Shown in pieces: positions 9,078 to 19,098 of a stretch of 64,000 nucleotides of DNA; position 1 is the stretch's first letter; every line of letters starts with the position of its first letter. The stretch covers positions 248,001-312,000 of the forward strand of contig WVSP01000003.1 in assembly GCA_015689735.1 (NCBI GenBank), read 5' to 3'. Origin of the DNA: Rhodobacterales bacterium LSUCC0031. Lineage in GTDB: Bacteria; Pseudomonadota; Alphaproteobacteria; Rhodobacterales; Rhodobacteraceae. Both the position numbers and the translations under genes were made by a program. Under the pieces are notes generated by a model. The model worked only from the letters and a program-made list of their open reading frames with translations. It did not search any database and was not told where the DNA came from.

Positions 9078-9488
9078 ATGACTGAGCCAATCTTTCACAT
9101 GATCACCGGCGGCCCCCGCCCCGTCGCGCCCTTTTCGCATGCGGTCGAGGTGGATGGCTGGGTGATCCTGACCGGCCAGATGCCCACCGACCCCACAGCC
9201 CCCGATGCACCATTACCCGAGGGGGTGGCGGCGCAAACGCGGGCCGTGATGCGCAACCTTGAGATCGTACTCAAGGGTGTCGGCCTTGATCTGTCCCACG
9301 TCGTGCAGATGCGCGCCTATCTGACGGAATTCGAACGCGACTATGCGGCTTTCAACACGACCTATCAGGGCTTTTTCCCGCCCGATCGGCGGCCCGCGCG
9401 CACCACGGTGGGCGTTACGGCACTGGCCGTCGGGGCCTTGGTCGAGATCGATTGCATCGCCCGCCGCCCAGAGCCGTCACGGGGATGA
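9078..9488 (+). CDS. RidA-family protein
   Basis: 136 aa. An AAGGAG RBS (9066-9071) precedes the ATG. The YjgF/RidA pattern is visible in the N-terminal PFSHAVEVDGWVILTGQMP and the C-terminal RPARTTVGVTALAVGALVEIDCIA, which includes the usual Arg of the active site. RidA proteins hydrolyse reactive enamine/imine intermediates; some members have other ligands. The stop overlaps the next start (ATGA), indicating coupling with the downstream secreted protein. Confidence 0.88.
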   Translation: MTEPIFHMITGGPRPVAPFSHAVEVDGWVILTGQMPTDPTAPDAPLPEGVAAQTRAVMRNLEIVLKGVGLDLSHVVQMRAYLTEFERDYAAFNTTYQGFFPPDRRPARTTVGVTALAVGALVEIDCIARRPEPSRG

Positions 9489-9895
9489 TCCGCGCCGCCC
9501 AGATCGCGGGACTTGTCGCCTTGCCGCCCACTGCGGCGATGGCCGAGGCGTGGCCGATGGCAGAGGTGATCGCGCCCTCGGGGCAGGCGATGATCTTGCA
9601 TGAATGGCTGGACGAGCAAGACCCTTGGTCGGGCGAACGCCAGATCATCATCCGCCTTTTGGCGCCGATGATCGGGGTGGGTGGTGTGGATGACGCGGCC
9701 TTGCGCATGGATATGGCATGGGCCTGTGATCTTTGGGGCAAGCCTATCGCCACGCGCGCCGATGCCGCGGACAACACGATCGTGATCGAGGTGATGTCCG
9801 CGCCCACCCCGCGCGGAACCCCCACGCCCGAGATCAATCGCTACTACGAAACTTATCGCATCACGGGTGATGCCTGCATCTGGGAGCTATTTTGA
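9485..9895 (+). CDS. Secreted hypothetical protein (resembles DUF6497)
   Basis: 136 aa, starting at ATG 9485 inside the ridA stop. Residues 1-21 look like a Sec signal peptide ending TAAMAEA. The mature part has a conserved-looking IIIRLLAPMIG segment, a Cys in MAWACDLWG and a C-terminal RITGDACIWELF; the two Cys may form a disulfide. From memory it resembles the Rhodobacterales family DUF6497, which was not checked. Function unknown; likely periplasmic. Confidence 0.7.
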   Translation: MIRAAQIAGLVALPPTAAMAEAWPMAEVIAPSGQAMILHEWLDEQDPWSGERQIIIRLLAPMIGVGGVDDAALRMDMAWACDLWGKPIATRADAADNTIVIEVMSAPTPRGTPTPEINRYYETYRITGDACIWELF

Positions 9896-10002
9896 TGAGC
9901 GCACAAAATCTTGCGGCGCGGCCTTCAGATGATGGCCGGGATGATGCAGGCCGGACACAGAATGAATTGCTTTGTGGAAAAACCTGTGGAGAGAAGCGCG
10001 AA

Positions 10003-10046
10003 AGAGGTATCTTTGGCGCAGTTTGCCTTTGGGTGAACATACCTCT
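10003..10046 (+). other. Inverted repeat in the leader of the small lipoprotein gene
   Basis: AGAGGTAT (10003-10010) and ATACCTCT (10039-10046) form a perfect 8-bp inverted repeat with a 28-base loop, about 55 bases upstream of the next start. The rest of 9896-10100 shows no recognisable gene. It could be a structured leader or an operator; no function is assigned. Confidence 0.4.
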
Positions 10047-10100
10047 GGTTGTGGCCGGGTCTTTGCGCGCGGTCACGACCCAAAAAAGTAGGAGAGTAAA

Positions 10101-10247
10101 ATGTCGCGTTTCGTTCAGGCGCTTCTCGCGTTGGGCTTGGTGGCCGGTGTCGCCGCTTGTGCAGCCCCCGCACCCGAGCAGGAAGAAATCATTTACATCG
10201 ATCCCGCACCGATCAGCCACGACCCGGTGTCAACCAAGTATCGGTGA
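10101..10247 (+). CDS. Small lipoprotein, 48 aa
   Basis: Short gene MSRFVQALLALGLVAGVAAC... with a lipobox VAAC at Cys20 and an AGGAGAG RBS 4-5 bases upstream. The mature peptide is about 28 residues, contains EEIIYIDPAP, and ends SHDPVSTKYR. Similar tiny lipoproteins are common in Rhodobacterales; the function is unknown. It is short, but the RBS and signal sequence make it convincing. Confidence 0.78.
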   Translation: MSRFVQALLALGLVAGVAACAAPAPEQEEIIYIDPAPISHDPVSTKYR

Positions 10248-10319
10248 CGCAGGATCCGCCGGGTGGGTCCCAATACCCGCCCGGCGCATCGCTGCACCAC
10301 ATGTCGCGGTGGGCTTGGC

Positions 10320-10688
10320 ATGATCAAGCATCGCGGCTTTCCCGGTCGGCTTCCCGGCACGGATTTCCAATTCACCATCCGCCGCGCGCACAAGGATGGG
10401 GCCACGCCCCTTGTCCGGCGCGAACGTTATCCCGATCGCAAGGCCCCCGACAGGCGCGCCGATACCGCCTTCATGGAGGCGTTGTGGCTGTGCTTTGGCG
10501 ATCAACCTTTCGAGCGCGGCAATCTGGATGCGGGGCGGCTGTCTTGGTTGTTTGGCCGCGAAGTGCTGCCTGCCGAAGATCCGTTTGATCCCACAAGCTA
10601 TGACGCGCTTTTGGTCATCGACGAAAAGCGCGCGCGTGCTGCATTCCCCGAGGCCTTTGATGGCAACGGCTACTGGACATCGGTCTAG
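10320..10688 (+). CDS. Conserved-looking hypothetical protein
   Basis: 122 aa, starting MIKHRGFPGRLPGTDF. No domain recognised. It is soluble, with an Arg-rich N-terminal half (VRRERYPDRKAPDRRA) followed by an aliphatic/aromatic helix (FMEALWLCFGDQPFERG) and SWLFGREVLP. Codon use looks like the neighbours. An in-frame GTG at 10263 is an alternative start, giving a low-quality extension. It lies in the small-gene cluster between pccB and pccA, so a link to acyl-CoA metabolism is possible but not shown. Confidence 0.65.
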   Translation: MIKHRGFPGRLPGTDFQFTIRRAHKDGATPLVRRERYPDRKAPDRRADTAFMEALWLCFGDQPFERGNLDAGRLSWLFGREVLPAEDPFDPTSYDALLVIDEKRARAAFPEAFDGNGYWTSV

Positions 10689-10992
10689 GCATGTTCTTGC
10701 GTGAAAATATCATCCATCGGCGGTTTGGCGCCCATGGCGGGAAGCACGATGTTTTCCTCTCCGCCACGGGTTTGGCCTGTGGCAGGCTGGCTTTGCCCGC
10801 GTCGATGCGCGGATCTGCAATCGCAGCGGGTGACGTGACATTTACCCCTTCCCCATCGACACGGTCGGCCATGGCTTACGGCCGACCGTTTTTTCCGAAA
10901 TCCGCATGGCAAGCGACAGCTTCCACTATCGGCAGGGCAAGGTTCGGTCTATCTTTCGCGTCATGCGTTCACTCGAAAGGAGCAGACAGAAC
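10689..10992 (+). other. 304-base stretch without a convincing gene
   Basis: No reading frame here has protein-like composition. It holds a strong intrinsic terminator at 10862-10894, about 175 bases after the previous stop, and the AAAGGAG RBS (10975-10982) of the next gene. The long 3' region before the terminator could carry a 3'-UTR-derived small RNA. Confidence 0.5.
10862..10894 (+). terminator. Intrinsic terminator
   Basis: Perfect 9-bp stem CGGTCGGCC/GGCCGACCG (10862-10870 and 10880-10888) with a 9-base loop, followed by six T (10889-10894). It should end transcripts from the gene cluster starting downstream of pccB. Confidence 0.9.
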
Positions 10993-11205
10993 ATGCGCAC
11001 AAAATCCAAGGCACCGCTTATCACGACGCTTTGTGCAGCCGCCCTCGTCTTGGCGGGATGCGTTACATCCGATCTTGAACGCGCAGCGATCGGCGGCGCG
11101 GCGGGTGGGGTCGGCGCCGCGGCAATCGATGGCAATATCGGCACCGGCATTATCATCGGCGCGGCCGGTGGGGCGCTGTGCGACGATATCGGCCTGTGTC
11201 GCTAG
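10993..11205 (+). CDS. Glycine-zipper small lipoprotein
   Basis: 70 aa, starting MRTKSKAPLITTLC with lipobox LAGC (Cys22). The start at 10993 is supported by AAAGGAG (10975-10982). The mature part is a Gly/Ala-rich membrane-spanning zipper (IGGAAGGVGAAAI, IIIGAAGGALC) ending CDDIGLCR. Such proteins sit in the outer membrane or periplasmic face; function unknown. An intrinsic terminator follows at 11257. Confidence 0.78.
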   Translation: MRTKSKAPLITTLCAAALVLAGCVTSDLERAAIGGAAGGVGAAAIDGNIGTGIIIGAAGGALCDDIGLCR

Positions 11206-11256
11206 AACAACAGGCGCGGATCGCCTAAGCGGTCCGATCCATGCATCCAAGAACCG

Positions 11257-11293
11257 GGGTCACCGGGGCATCATGCCCCTGGTGACCCTTTTC
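11257..11293 (+). terminator. Intrinsic terminator between the zipper lipoprotein and pccA
   Basis: Stem GGGTCACC+GGGGC / GCCCC+GGTGACCC (11257-11269 with 11275-11288) has one bulged T and loop ATCAT, followed by TTTTCT. Its placement about 50 bases before pccA implies that pccA has its own promoter or is protected by readthrough. Confidence 0.85.
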
Positions 11294-11343
11294 TATTCGC
11301 ACCAGAACGGGGGCCCGGCCCCGCGAGGAAGGGACGACTGCCC

Positions 11344-13389
<2,046 letters not shown>

Positions 13390-13434
13390 GCCCGTGACTG
13401 CAACGGCCGCACATGGACCAGAGAGGGTCGGGCA

Positions 13435-13902
13435 TCACTGCCCGATCTGCATCTCTTCTTGCCTGAGCGCGAAATTGTCGATGCCGCGCACGATCTCGCG
13501 CACATCGCGCGGGCTGGGGCGGCGCAGACCGACACGGCCGTCCTTTTGCACGATCACCAGTGAAAAGCCGCGGGGGCGCAAGGCCCGGCGCAGCGCGGTT
13601 TCTTCCGATGGGTCGGTGTCAACGATGATGACCACATCGCGCTCGGCCAAAACGTCGGGGCGGTCAGCCAACATCTGCAACTGTTCACGCACCCGAGGAT
13701 CAGCGGGGGAGTCGGCGAAAACAATCAGTGGGCGCGCAATCCAAAGGAACTCCTCCAGCGTGACATCGCGTGCCGCGCGCGGCGCCATTGGATCGATGAC
13801 CTCCGCCTGCCTTGGGGATGGTTGGGACGTGTTCTCGGTCTGGGCCAGGCCCGGCATGGCCAGCAGCAGGGCCGCGATCAGGGCAAAAAGACTTGGTCGC
13901 AT
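13435..13902 (-). CDS. Secreted DUF4174 protein
   Basis: 155 aa, starting MRPSLFALIAALLLA with a clear signal peptide (cleavage after about residue 20). The start at 13902 is fixed by GGAGGAC upstream. LEEFLWIARPLIVFADSPADPRV followed by DVVIIVDTDPSE and GFSLVIVQKDGRV is the DUF4174 pattern, thioredoxin-fold-like but without a CxxC. Function unknown; periplasmic. It is oriented against the pcc genes and ends 45 bases from pccA. Confidence 0.82.
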   Translation of the reverse strand: MRPSLFALIAALLLAMPGLAQTENTSQPSPRQAEVIDPMAPRAARDVTLEEFLWIARPLIVFADSPADPRVREQLQMLADRPDVLAERDVVIIVDTDPSEETALRRALRPRGFSLVIVQKDGRVGLRRPSPRDVREIVRGIDNFALRQEEMQIGQ

Positions 13903-14062
13903 ATGTCCTCCGTTCCCGTTGGATATAGGCAGCACTTGCACAAATGCGAAGAGATTTCCGGCCAATGACCGAAGGGTCGCAGGCGGGCGCTTCACCCGAT
14001 CTTCACGGATTTCATCACAATTCCATGTCGAGGCGCGTCGCGCAGCGGTTGGAGATTGCGAC

Positions 14063-14992
14063 ATGGATATTTTGCTTCACCTTGGCGCGCATCGCAATGC
14101 GACCACAACATTGCAACACATGATGGGCCAGAGCCAAACGCGCCTGACAGCGGCAGGCTTTGGTTACTGGGGGCCGAAGCGATTGCGTGCGGGGCTTTTT
14201 ACCGGGCTTTACGGCGGCGATAATGCGCTGTTGCTGCGGAAATCAGGCCGGGCAAGGGCGCGTGTCAGGTTGCAAGCACAGCAAGCCGCCGACCATGGCA
14301 TCGCGCTTTTGTTCGTGAGCGAAGAGAATATGCTCGGCACGATGCGCCGATTGCTTAACCAAACCCGGCTGTATGACGGTGCCGGGGCGCGGGTGGCACG
14401 CTTTGCCGAAAGCTTCGGCGGTCATCGGGTGACGCTGGGCCTGTCGATCCGCTGCTATGACGCGTTCTGGACCTCGGTCATTGGCTGGCGGATGCGCCAT
14501 GGCGGTATGCTGCCCGATGCCACGCTCTGCGAGCGGCTGGTCACCCAGCCCCGGCGCTGGCGGCATGTGATCACCGATCTGGCCCAAGCCATGCCCGGTC
14601 TCACCATCTATGTCTGGACGCATGAAGCGATGGCGGGTCGCCCACATCACGTGATCGCAGCGCTCAGCGGTGTGCGGCTTGCCCTGCATGGGCAAGATGC
14701 ATGGTGCAACCCGACACCCGACGCCGCGCGATTGATCGCAGAATGTCGCAAAGCCGGTCTGACCGGGGCCGAGGGGCTTGGCCAACGGGCGGGACGTTTC
14801 ATGCCCTTCAGTGCGTATCAACGCGCGATCTTGCGCGCGCATTATCAAGAAGACCTCGATTGGCTGGCTGCCGGTGCAGGTGGACTTGCCACATATATCG
14901 ACAGCGCAGGGACGAAGACCCGACGCAGGACAGGACAAGGAAGAGGACGACCCGATGACCAAGACGATGGATGCCTGGCGCAAGCTGGCTGA
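14063..14992 (+). CDS. Sulfotransferase-like hypothetical protein
   Basis: 309 aa. The N-terminal [18 protein letters not shown] resembles the phosphosulfate-binding loop of the sulfotransferase-like proteins (usual form HxGxxKTGTTxLQ), with Arg/Asn changes. FVSEENMLG and a later RPHHVIAAL helix fit the same fold. The substrate is unknown and activity is not certain given the altered loop. Its 3' end overlaps the start of the mutase gene by 38 bases, so they are probably cotranscribed; a GGAG-like RBS precedes the ATG. Confidence 0.68.
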   Translation: MDILLHLGAHRNATTTLQHMMGQSQTRLTAAGFGYWGPKRLRAGLFTGLYGGDNALLLRKSGRARARVRLQAQQAADHGIALLFVSEENMLGTMRRLLNQTRLYDGAGARVARFAESFGGHRVTLGLSIRCYDAFWTSVIGWRMRHGGMLPDATLCERLVTQPRRWRHVITDLAQAMPGLTIYVWTHEAMAGRPHHVIAALSGVRLALHGQDAWCNPTPDAARLIAECRKAGLTGAEGLGQRAGRFMPFSAYQRAILRAHYQEDLDWLAAGAGGLATYIDSAGTKTRRRTGQGRGRPDDQDDGCLAQAG

Positions 14993-17087
14993 AAAGGAAC
15001 TGCGTGGGCGCAGCCCTGACAGCCTGACGTGGGACACGCTCGAGGGGATCGCGGTCAAGCCGCTCTATACGGCCGCGGATAGCGAGGGTCTTGCCCATCT
15101 CGACAGCTTGCCGGGCTTTGCGCCCTTTACCCGCGGGGTCAAGGCCACGATGTATGCGGGCCGCCCCTGGACCATCCGCCAATATGCAGGTTTCTCAACG
15201 GCCGAGGCGTCGAATGCCTTTTACCGCAAGGCGCTGGCCGCTGGCCAACAGGGCGTTTCCGTCGCCTTCGACCTGGCCACGCATCGCGGCTATGATAGCG
15301 ATCACCCCCGCGTGATCGGCGATGTCGGCAAAGCGGGTGTCGCGATCGACAGCGTCGAGGACATGAAAATCCTTTTCGACGGTATCCCGCTTGACCAAGT
15401 CAGCGTCTCGATGACCATGAACGGCGCAGTGATCCCGATTTTGGCGAATTTCATCGTCACCGGCGAGGAGCAAGGCCACGACAAGACGGTGCTGTCGGGG
15501 ACCATCCAGAACGACATCCTCAAGGAGTTCATGGTCCGCAACACCTATATCTACCCGCCCGAACCCTCGATGCGGATCATCTCGGACATCATCGCCTATA
15601 CCTCGGACAACATGCCGAAGTTCAATTCGATCTCGATCTCGGGCTACCACATGCAGGAGGCGGGGGCGAATTTGGTGCAGGAATTGGCCTATACGCTGGC
15701 CGATGGGCGCGAATATGTCCGCGCGGCGATGGCCGCGGGTATGGATGTCGATAAATTCGCAGGCCGCCTGTCGTTCTTTTTCGCCATCGGGATGAATTTC
15801 TTCATGGAAATCGCCAAGCTGCGCGCCGCGCGCACGCTATGGCACCGCATCATGACGGAATTCGGCGCCAAGGATGAGCGCTCCAAGATGCTACGCACCC
15901 ATTGCCAGACGAGCGGTGTCAGCTTGCAGGAGCAAGACCCCTACAACAACGTCATCCGCACCGCCTATGAGGCGATGAGCGCGGTGTTGGGCGGCACGCA
16001 AAGCCTGCACACCAATGCGCTGGACGAGGCGATCGCGCTGCCCACCGAATTCTCGGCCCGCATCGCGCGCAATACTCAGTTGATCTTGCAAGAAGAAACC
16101 GGGGTGACAAAGGTCGTCGATCCGCTGGCAGGCTCTTACTACATTGAAAGCTTGACGGGCGCGCTGATCGATCAGGCATGGGCCTTGATGCAAGAAGTCG
16201 AAGAGATGGGCGGCATGACCAAGGCGGTTGCGACCGGCATGCCCAAGCTGCGCATCGAAGAATCTGCGGCCAAGCGTCAGGCGATGATCGACCGGGGCGA
16301 GGATGTGATCGTCGGCGTCAACAAGTACCGCAAGGACAGCGAAGACCCGATCGATATTCTCGAAATCGACAATGACGCCGTGCGCGAGGCCCAAGTCGCA
16401 CGCCTTGCCCGTATGCGCGCCAGCCGCGATCAGGCGGCTTGCGATGCGGCGCTGGCCGAACTGGAACGGCGCGCAGGCCATGGTGGCAATCTGCTCGAAG
16501 CGGCGGTCGAAGCCGCGCGCGCACGGGCAAGTGTGGGAGAAATCAGCATGGCGATGGAAAAAGTGTTCGGCCGCCACCGGGCCGAGGTCAAGACGCTCGC
16601 CGGTGTTTATGGCGCAGCCTATGAGGGCGATATGGGCTTTGCCGCGATCCAGGCCGATGTCGAAGCCTTCGCCGAGCAAGAGGGCCGCCGCCCTCGGATG
16701 CTGGTCGTCAAGATGGGCCAAGATGGGCATGACCGCGGCGCCAAGGTGATCGCGACTGCATTTGCCGATATCGGGTTTGACGTCGATGTTGGCCCGCTGT
16801 TCCAGACACCCGAGGAGGCGGCTCAAGACGCCATCGACAATGATGTGCATGTGGTCGGCATCTCTTCGCAGGCGGCCGGACACAAGACCTTGGCCCCGAA
16901 ACTGATCGCCGCCCTGGAAGCCGCTGGCGCAGGCGAGATCATCGTGATCTGTGGCGGCGTGATCCCGCAGCAAGATTACGACTTCCTCAAGTCCGCCGGC
17001 GTCAAGGCGATCTTCGGACCCGGCACCAATATCCCGGATGCCGCCAAAGACATCCTCGCACTGATCCGCGCCGCCCGCGCCGCCTGA
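14955..17087 (+). CDS. scpA: Methylmalonyl-CoA mutase (large, single-chain type)
   Basis: 710 aa. The start at 14955 ([16 protein letters not shown]) follows GGAAGAGG; longer frames would read into the upstream gene. The catalytic TIM barrel covers about residues 1-520 ([37 protein letters not shown]). A C-terminal cobalamin-binding domain has D590-x-H592-x-x-G595, with H592 as lower axial ligand, and a [10 protein letters not shown] motif and GGVIP loop. It converts (R)-methylmalonyl-CoA to succinyl-CoA using adenosylcobalamin. The epimerase and the MeaB-type chaperone are not in the window. Confidence 0.95.
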   Translation: MTKTMDAWRKLAEKELRGRSPDSLTWDTLEGIAVKPLYTAADSEGLAHLDSLPGFAPFTRGVKATMYAGRPWTIRQYAGFSTAEASNAFYRKALAAGQQGVSVAFDLATHRGYDSDHPRVIGDVGKAGVAIDSVEDMKILFDGIPLDQVSVSMTMNGAVIPILANFIVTGEEQGHDKTVLSGTIQNDILKEFMVRNTYIYPPEPSMRIISDIIAYTSDNMPKFNSISISGYHMQEAGANLVQELAYTLADGREYVRAAMAAGMDVDKFAGRLSFFFAIGMNFFMEIAKLRAARTLWHRIMTEFGAKDERSKMLRTHCQTSGVSLQEQDPYNNVIRTAYEAMSAVLGGTQSLHTNALDEAIALPTEFSARIARNTQLILQEETGVTKVVDPLAGSYYIESLTGALIDQAWALMQEVEEMGGMTKAVATGMPKLRIEESAAKRQAMIDRGEDVIVGVNKYRKDSEDPIDILEIDNDAVREAQVARLARMRASRDQAACDAALAELERRAGHGGNLLEAAVEAARARASVGEISMAMEKVFGRHRAEVKTLAGVYGAAYEGDMGFAAIQADVEAFAEQEGRRPRMLVVKMGQDGHDRGAKVIATAFADIGFDVDVGPLFQTPEEAAQDAIDNDVHVVGISSQAAGHKTLAPKLIAALEAAGAGEIIVICGGVIPQQDYDFLKSAGVKAIFGPGTNIPDAAKDILALIRAARAA

Positions 17088-17103
17088 TTGGGCGAAAAAC
17101 TGT

Positions 17104-17134
17104 AGTTCTTCGATGAGGAGAACAGTCGTTCTCC
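17104..17134 (+). other. Competing hairpins downstream of the mutase gene
   Basis: AGAAC (17119-17123) can pair either with upstream GTTCT (17104-17108) or, as GGAGAAC (17117-17123), with GTTCTCC (17128-17134). The second is a perfect 7-bp stem with a 4-base loop. No T run follows. It may be a processing or pause structure between the mutase and the permease gene. Confidence 0.35.
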
Positions 17135-17241
17135 AAGGCGGAAAACCTGCGTTTGTCGCCCCCTCACCTGCATATCCCCTGCTTGCCCCTTGCCCTTGGG
17201 CAAGCCCCATCGCATCTAATGCTCCAGCAACAGGAGATGTC

Positions 17242-18333
17242 ATGGCCCTGCCCGTCCGCCAGCAATTAACCTATTGGGGCATCGCAGCGGCGGTGCTTTT
17301 GCTGCTGCTGTGGGCCTTGGGTGATGTGATCTTGCCATTTATCATGGGTGGCGCGATTGCCTATTTCCTTGATCCCGTGGCCGATCGGCTGGAAAAAATG
17401 GGCCTTGGCCGGGTCTTGGCGACCGTCGTTATCTTCGTGTTCTTGCTGGGTCTGGTAATCTTGGCGCTGTTGGTCATCATCCCGCTGTTGGTGCAACAGA
17501 CAAACGACCTGATCCAATCAACCCCGGACCTATTCCACCAACTCCGCGCGTGGTTGACCGAACGCTTCCCCGGCATGATGGATGATGGCTCACCTTTGCG
17601 CCAATCGCTTGTCGCGGTCGGTGAGACGATCCAGTCGCGCGGGGGCGCATTGCTGCAACAGGTGCTCAGTTCGGCCGCAGGCGTCGTGAACCTTTTGGTG
17701 TTCCTCGTCGTGGTGCCGGTCGTGGCCTTTTACATGCTTCTCGACTGGGACAGGCTGGTGGCGCAGATTGACGCGCTCTTGCCGCGCGATCATGCGGATA
17801 CGATCCGCGATCTCGCCGGGCAGATTGATCGCACGCTTGCCAGCTTCATCCGCGGACAAGGCACGGTCTGCCTGATCCTTGGCACCTTTTACGCAGTGGC
17901 CTTGATGGTCGTGGGTCTGCAATTCGGGATGGTTGTAGGGCTAATCGCGGGGCTTTTGACCTTTATCCCCTATGTCGGCGCGCTGGTGGGCGGGGCTTTG
18001 TCGGTTGGCCTTGCGCTGTTCCAGTTCTGGGGCGAGTGGTGGTCGATCCTGGCCGTTGCCGCAATTTTCCAGATCGGCCAGATGGTCGAGGGTAACATCC
18101 TCACACCCAAGCTGGTCGGAAACTCTGTGGGCCTGCACCCCGTTTGGCTGATCTTTGCGCTGTCGGCCTTTGGAACGCTCTTTGGTTTCGTGGGGCTACT
18201 TGTCGCCGTACCGATTGCCGCCGCGATTGGTGTCTTGGTGCGATTTGCACTCGAACAGTATCGCGCGGGCCTGCTTTATCGTGGCTTTTCGACCCTTGAT
18301 GAGGGCGCTGACAACGATCGCGGTGCGCTGTGA
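17242..18333 (+). CDS. PerM/AI-2E-family permease
   Basis: 363 aa, starting MALPVRQQLTYWGIAAAV with a CAGGAGAT RBS. It has the family layout: paired N-terminal helices, a central soluble stretch around residues 95-155, then several C-terminal helices with GLQFGMVVGLIAGLLTFIPYVGALVGG. The cargo of such permeases (autoinducer, Na+, organic anions) cannot be told. In alphaproteobacteria this gene typically precedes hdaA, and here the stop and the hdaA start overlap (TGATG). Confidence 0.88.
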   Translation: MALPVRQQLTYWGIAAAVLLLLLWALGDVILPFIMGGAIAYFLDPVADRLEKMGLGRVLATVVIFVFLLGLVILALLVIIPLLVQQTNDLIQSTPDLFHQLRAWLTERFPGMMDDGSPLRQSLVAVGETIQSRGGALLQQVLSSAAGVVNLLVFLVVVPVVAFYMLLDWDRLVAQIDALLPRDHADTIRDLAGQIDRTLASFIRGQGTVCLILGTFYAVALMVVGLQFGMVVGLIAGLLTFIPYVGALVGGALSVGLALFQFWGEWWSILAVAAIFQIGQMVEGNILTPKLVGNSVGLHPVWLIFALSAFGTLFGFVGLLVAVPIAAAIGVLVRFALEQYRAGLLYRGFSTLDEGADNDRGAL

Positions 18334-19001
18334 TGGCACGTCAACTGGTGTTAGACCTGCCCTTTCGGGCGGCGATGGGGCGTAGTGACTTTTTCGTGTC
18401 GGATGCCAACGCCGCCGCCGTGGCCGGGATCGAGGCATGGCGCGATTGGCCCTTGTCCAAGATGATCTTGGTCGGGCCAGCGGGATCGGGGAAAACGCAT
18501 CTCGCACAGGTGTTTTGCGCACAATCAGATGCACGGCTGATCACGGCCGATGATATCGGCGCATATAGCCCGACAGATCTATGTGACCGCCCCGCCATCG
18601 CGATCGAAGATGCTGATCGCATCGCGGGCGACCCTGCGCGCGAGGAGGCGTTGTTTCACCTCCACAATGCCGCCGCCGAGGGGCGCGTGGCGCTCCTGGT
18701 GACCGCACGCACACCGCCTGTGCGTTGGGGCCTTGGGCTTGCCGATCTCGACAGCCGGATGCAGCAGGCAGGCCAATTGACCCTGACCGCCCCCGATGAT
18801 CGCTTGATGGCAGCCGTATTGGTCAAACTGGCCGCTGACCGGCAAATGGCGCTACGCCCTGCGGTCTTGCAATATATCCTGCCGCGCATCGACCGCTCGC
18901 TGGCGCAGCTGCACGATCTCGTCGTCGCCTTGGATGCCGAAGCCTTGGCCGCCAAGGAAACACCAGCCGTGCGCCATGTGCGCGCGATCTTGGCACGTTG
19001 A
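18333..19001 (+). CDS. hdaA: HdaA: DnaA-related regulator of replication initiation
   Basis: 222 aa DnaA-like AAA+ protein without the DNA-binding domain. The N-terminal RQLVLDLPF is a likely beta-clamp-binding motif. Walker A is GPAGSGKTHL near residue 50. A truncated sensor II region ends the protein (PRIDRSLAQLHDLVVALD). Hda/HdaA stimulates ATP hydrolysis by DnaA (RIDA) and limits reinitiation. ATG 18333 overlaps the permease stop; a GTG three bases earlier is possible. Confidence 0.9.
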   Translation: MARQLVLDLPFRAAMGRSDFFVSDANAAAVAGIEAWRDWPLSKMILVGPAGSGKTHLAQVFCAQSDARLITADDIGAYSPTDLCDRPAIAIEDADRIAGDPAREEALFHLHNAAAEGRVALLVTARTPPVRWGLGLADLDSRMQQAGQLTLTAPDDRLMAAVLVKLAADRQMALRPAVLQYILPRIDRSLAQLHDLVVALDAEALAAKETPAVRHVRAILAR

Positions 19002-19058
19002 TCGATCGAAAACACCCCCACTCGACGCGGCGCGCGGCGCGGCGCAAGATAGCGGCCA

Positions 19059-19076
19059 GCGTCACGCTATTGTCAC
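19059..19076 (+). promoter_or_regulatory. Pho-box-like site upstream of ppk
   Basis: GCGTCAC-GCTA-TTGTCAC has the 7-N4-7 layout and 11-base periodicity of the PhoB box (consensus CTGTCAT-N4-CTGTCAT). It ends 22 bases before the ppk ATG. It fits phosphate-starvation control of polyphosphate synthesis; this is inference from a motif match only. Confidence 0.55.
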
Positions 19077-19098
19077 GAACCGCGATTAGGCCGCTTCC

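Noticed and set aside
9892-10323. Open frame overlapping the small lipoprotein
   Set aside because: No protein-like features, and the 48-aa lipoprotein in another frame has a clear RBS and lipobox.
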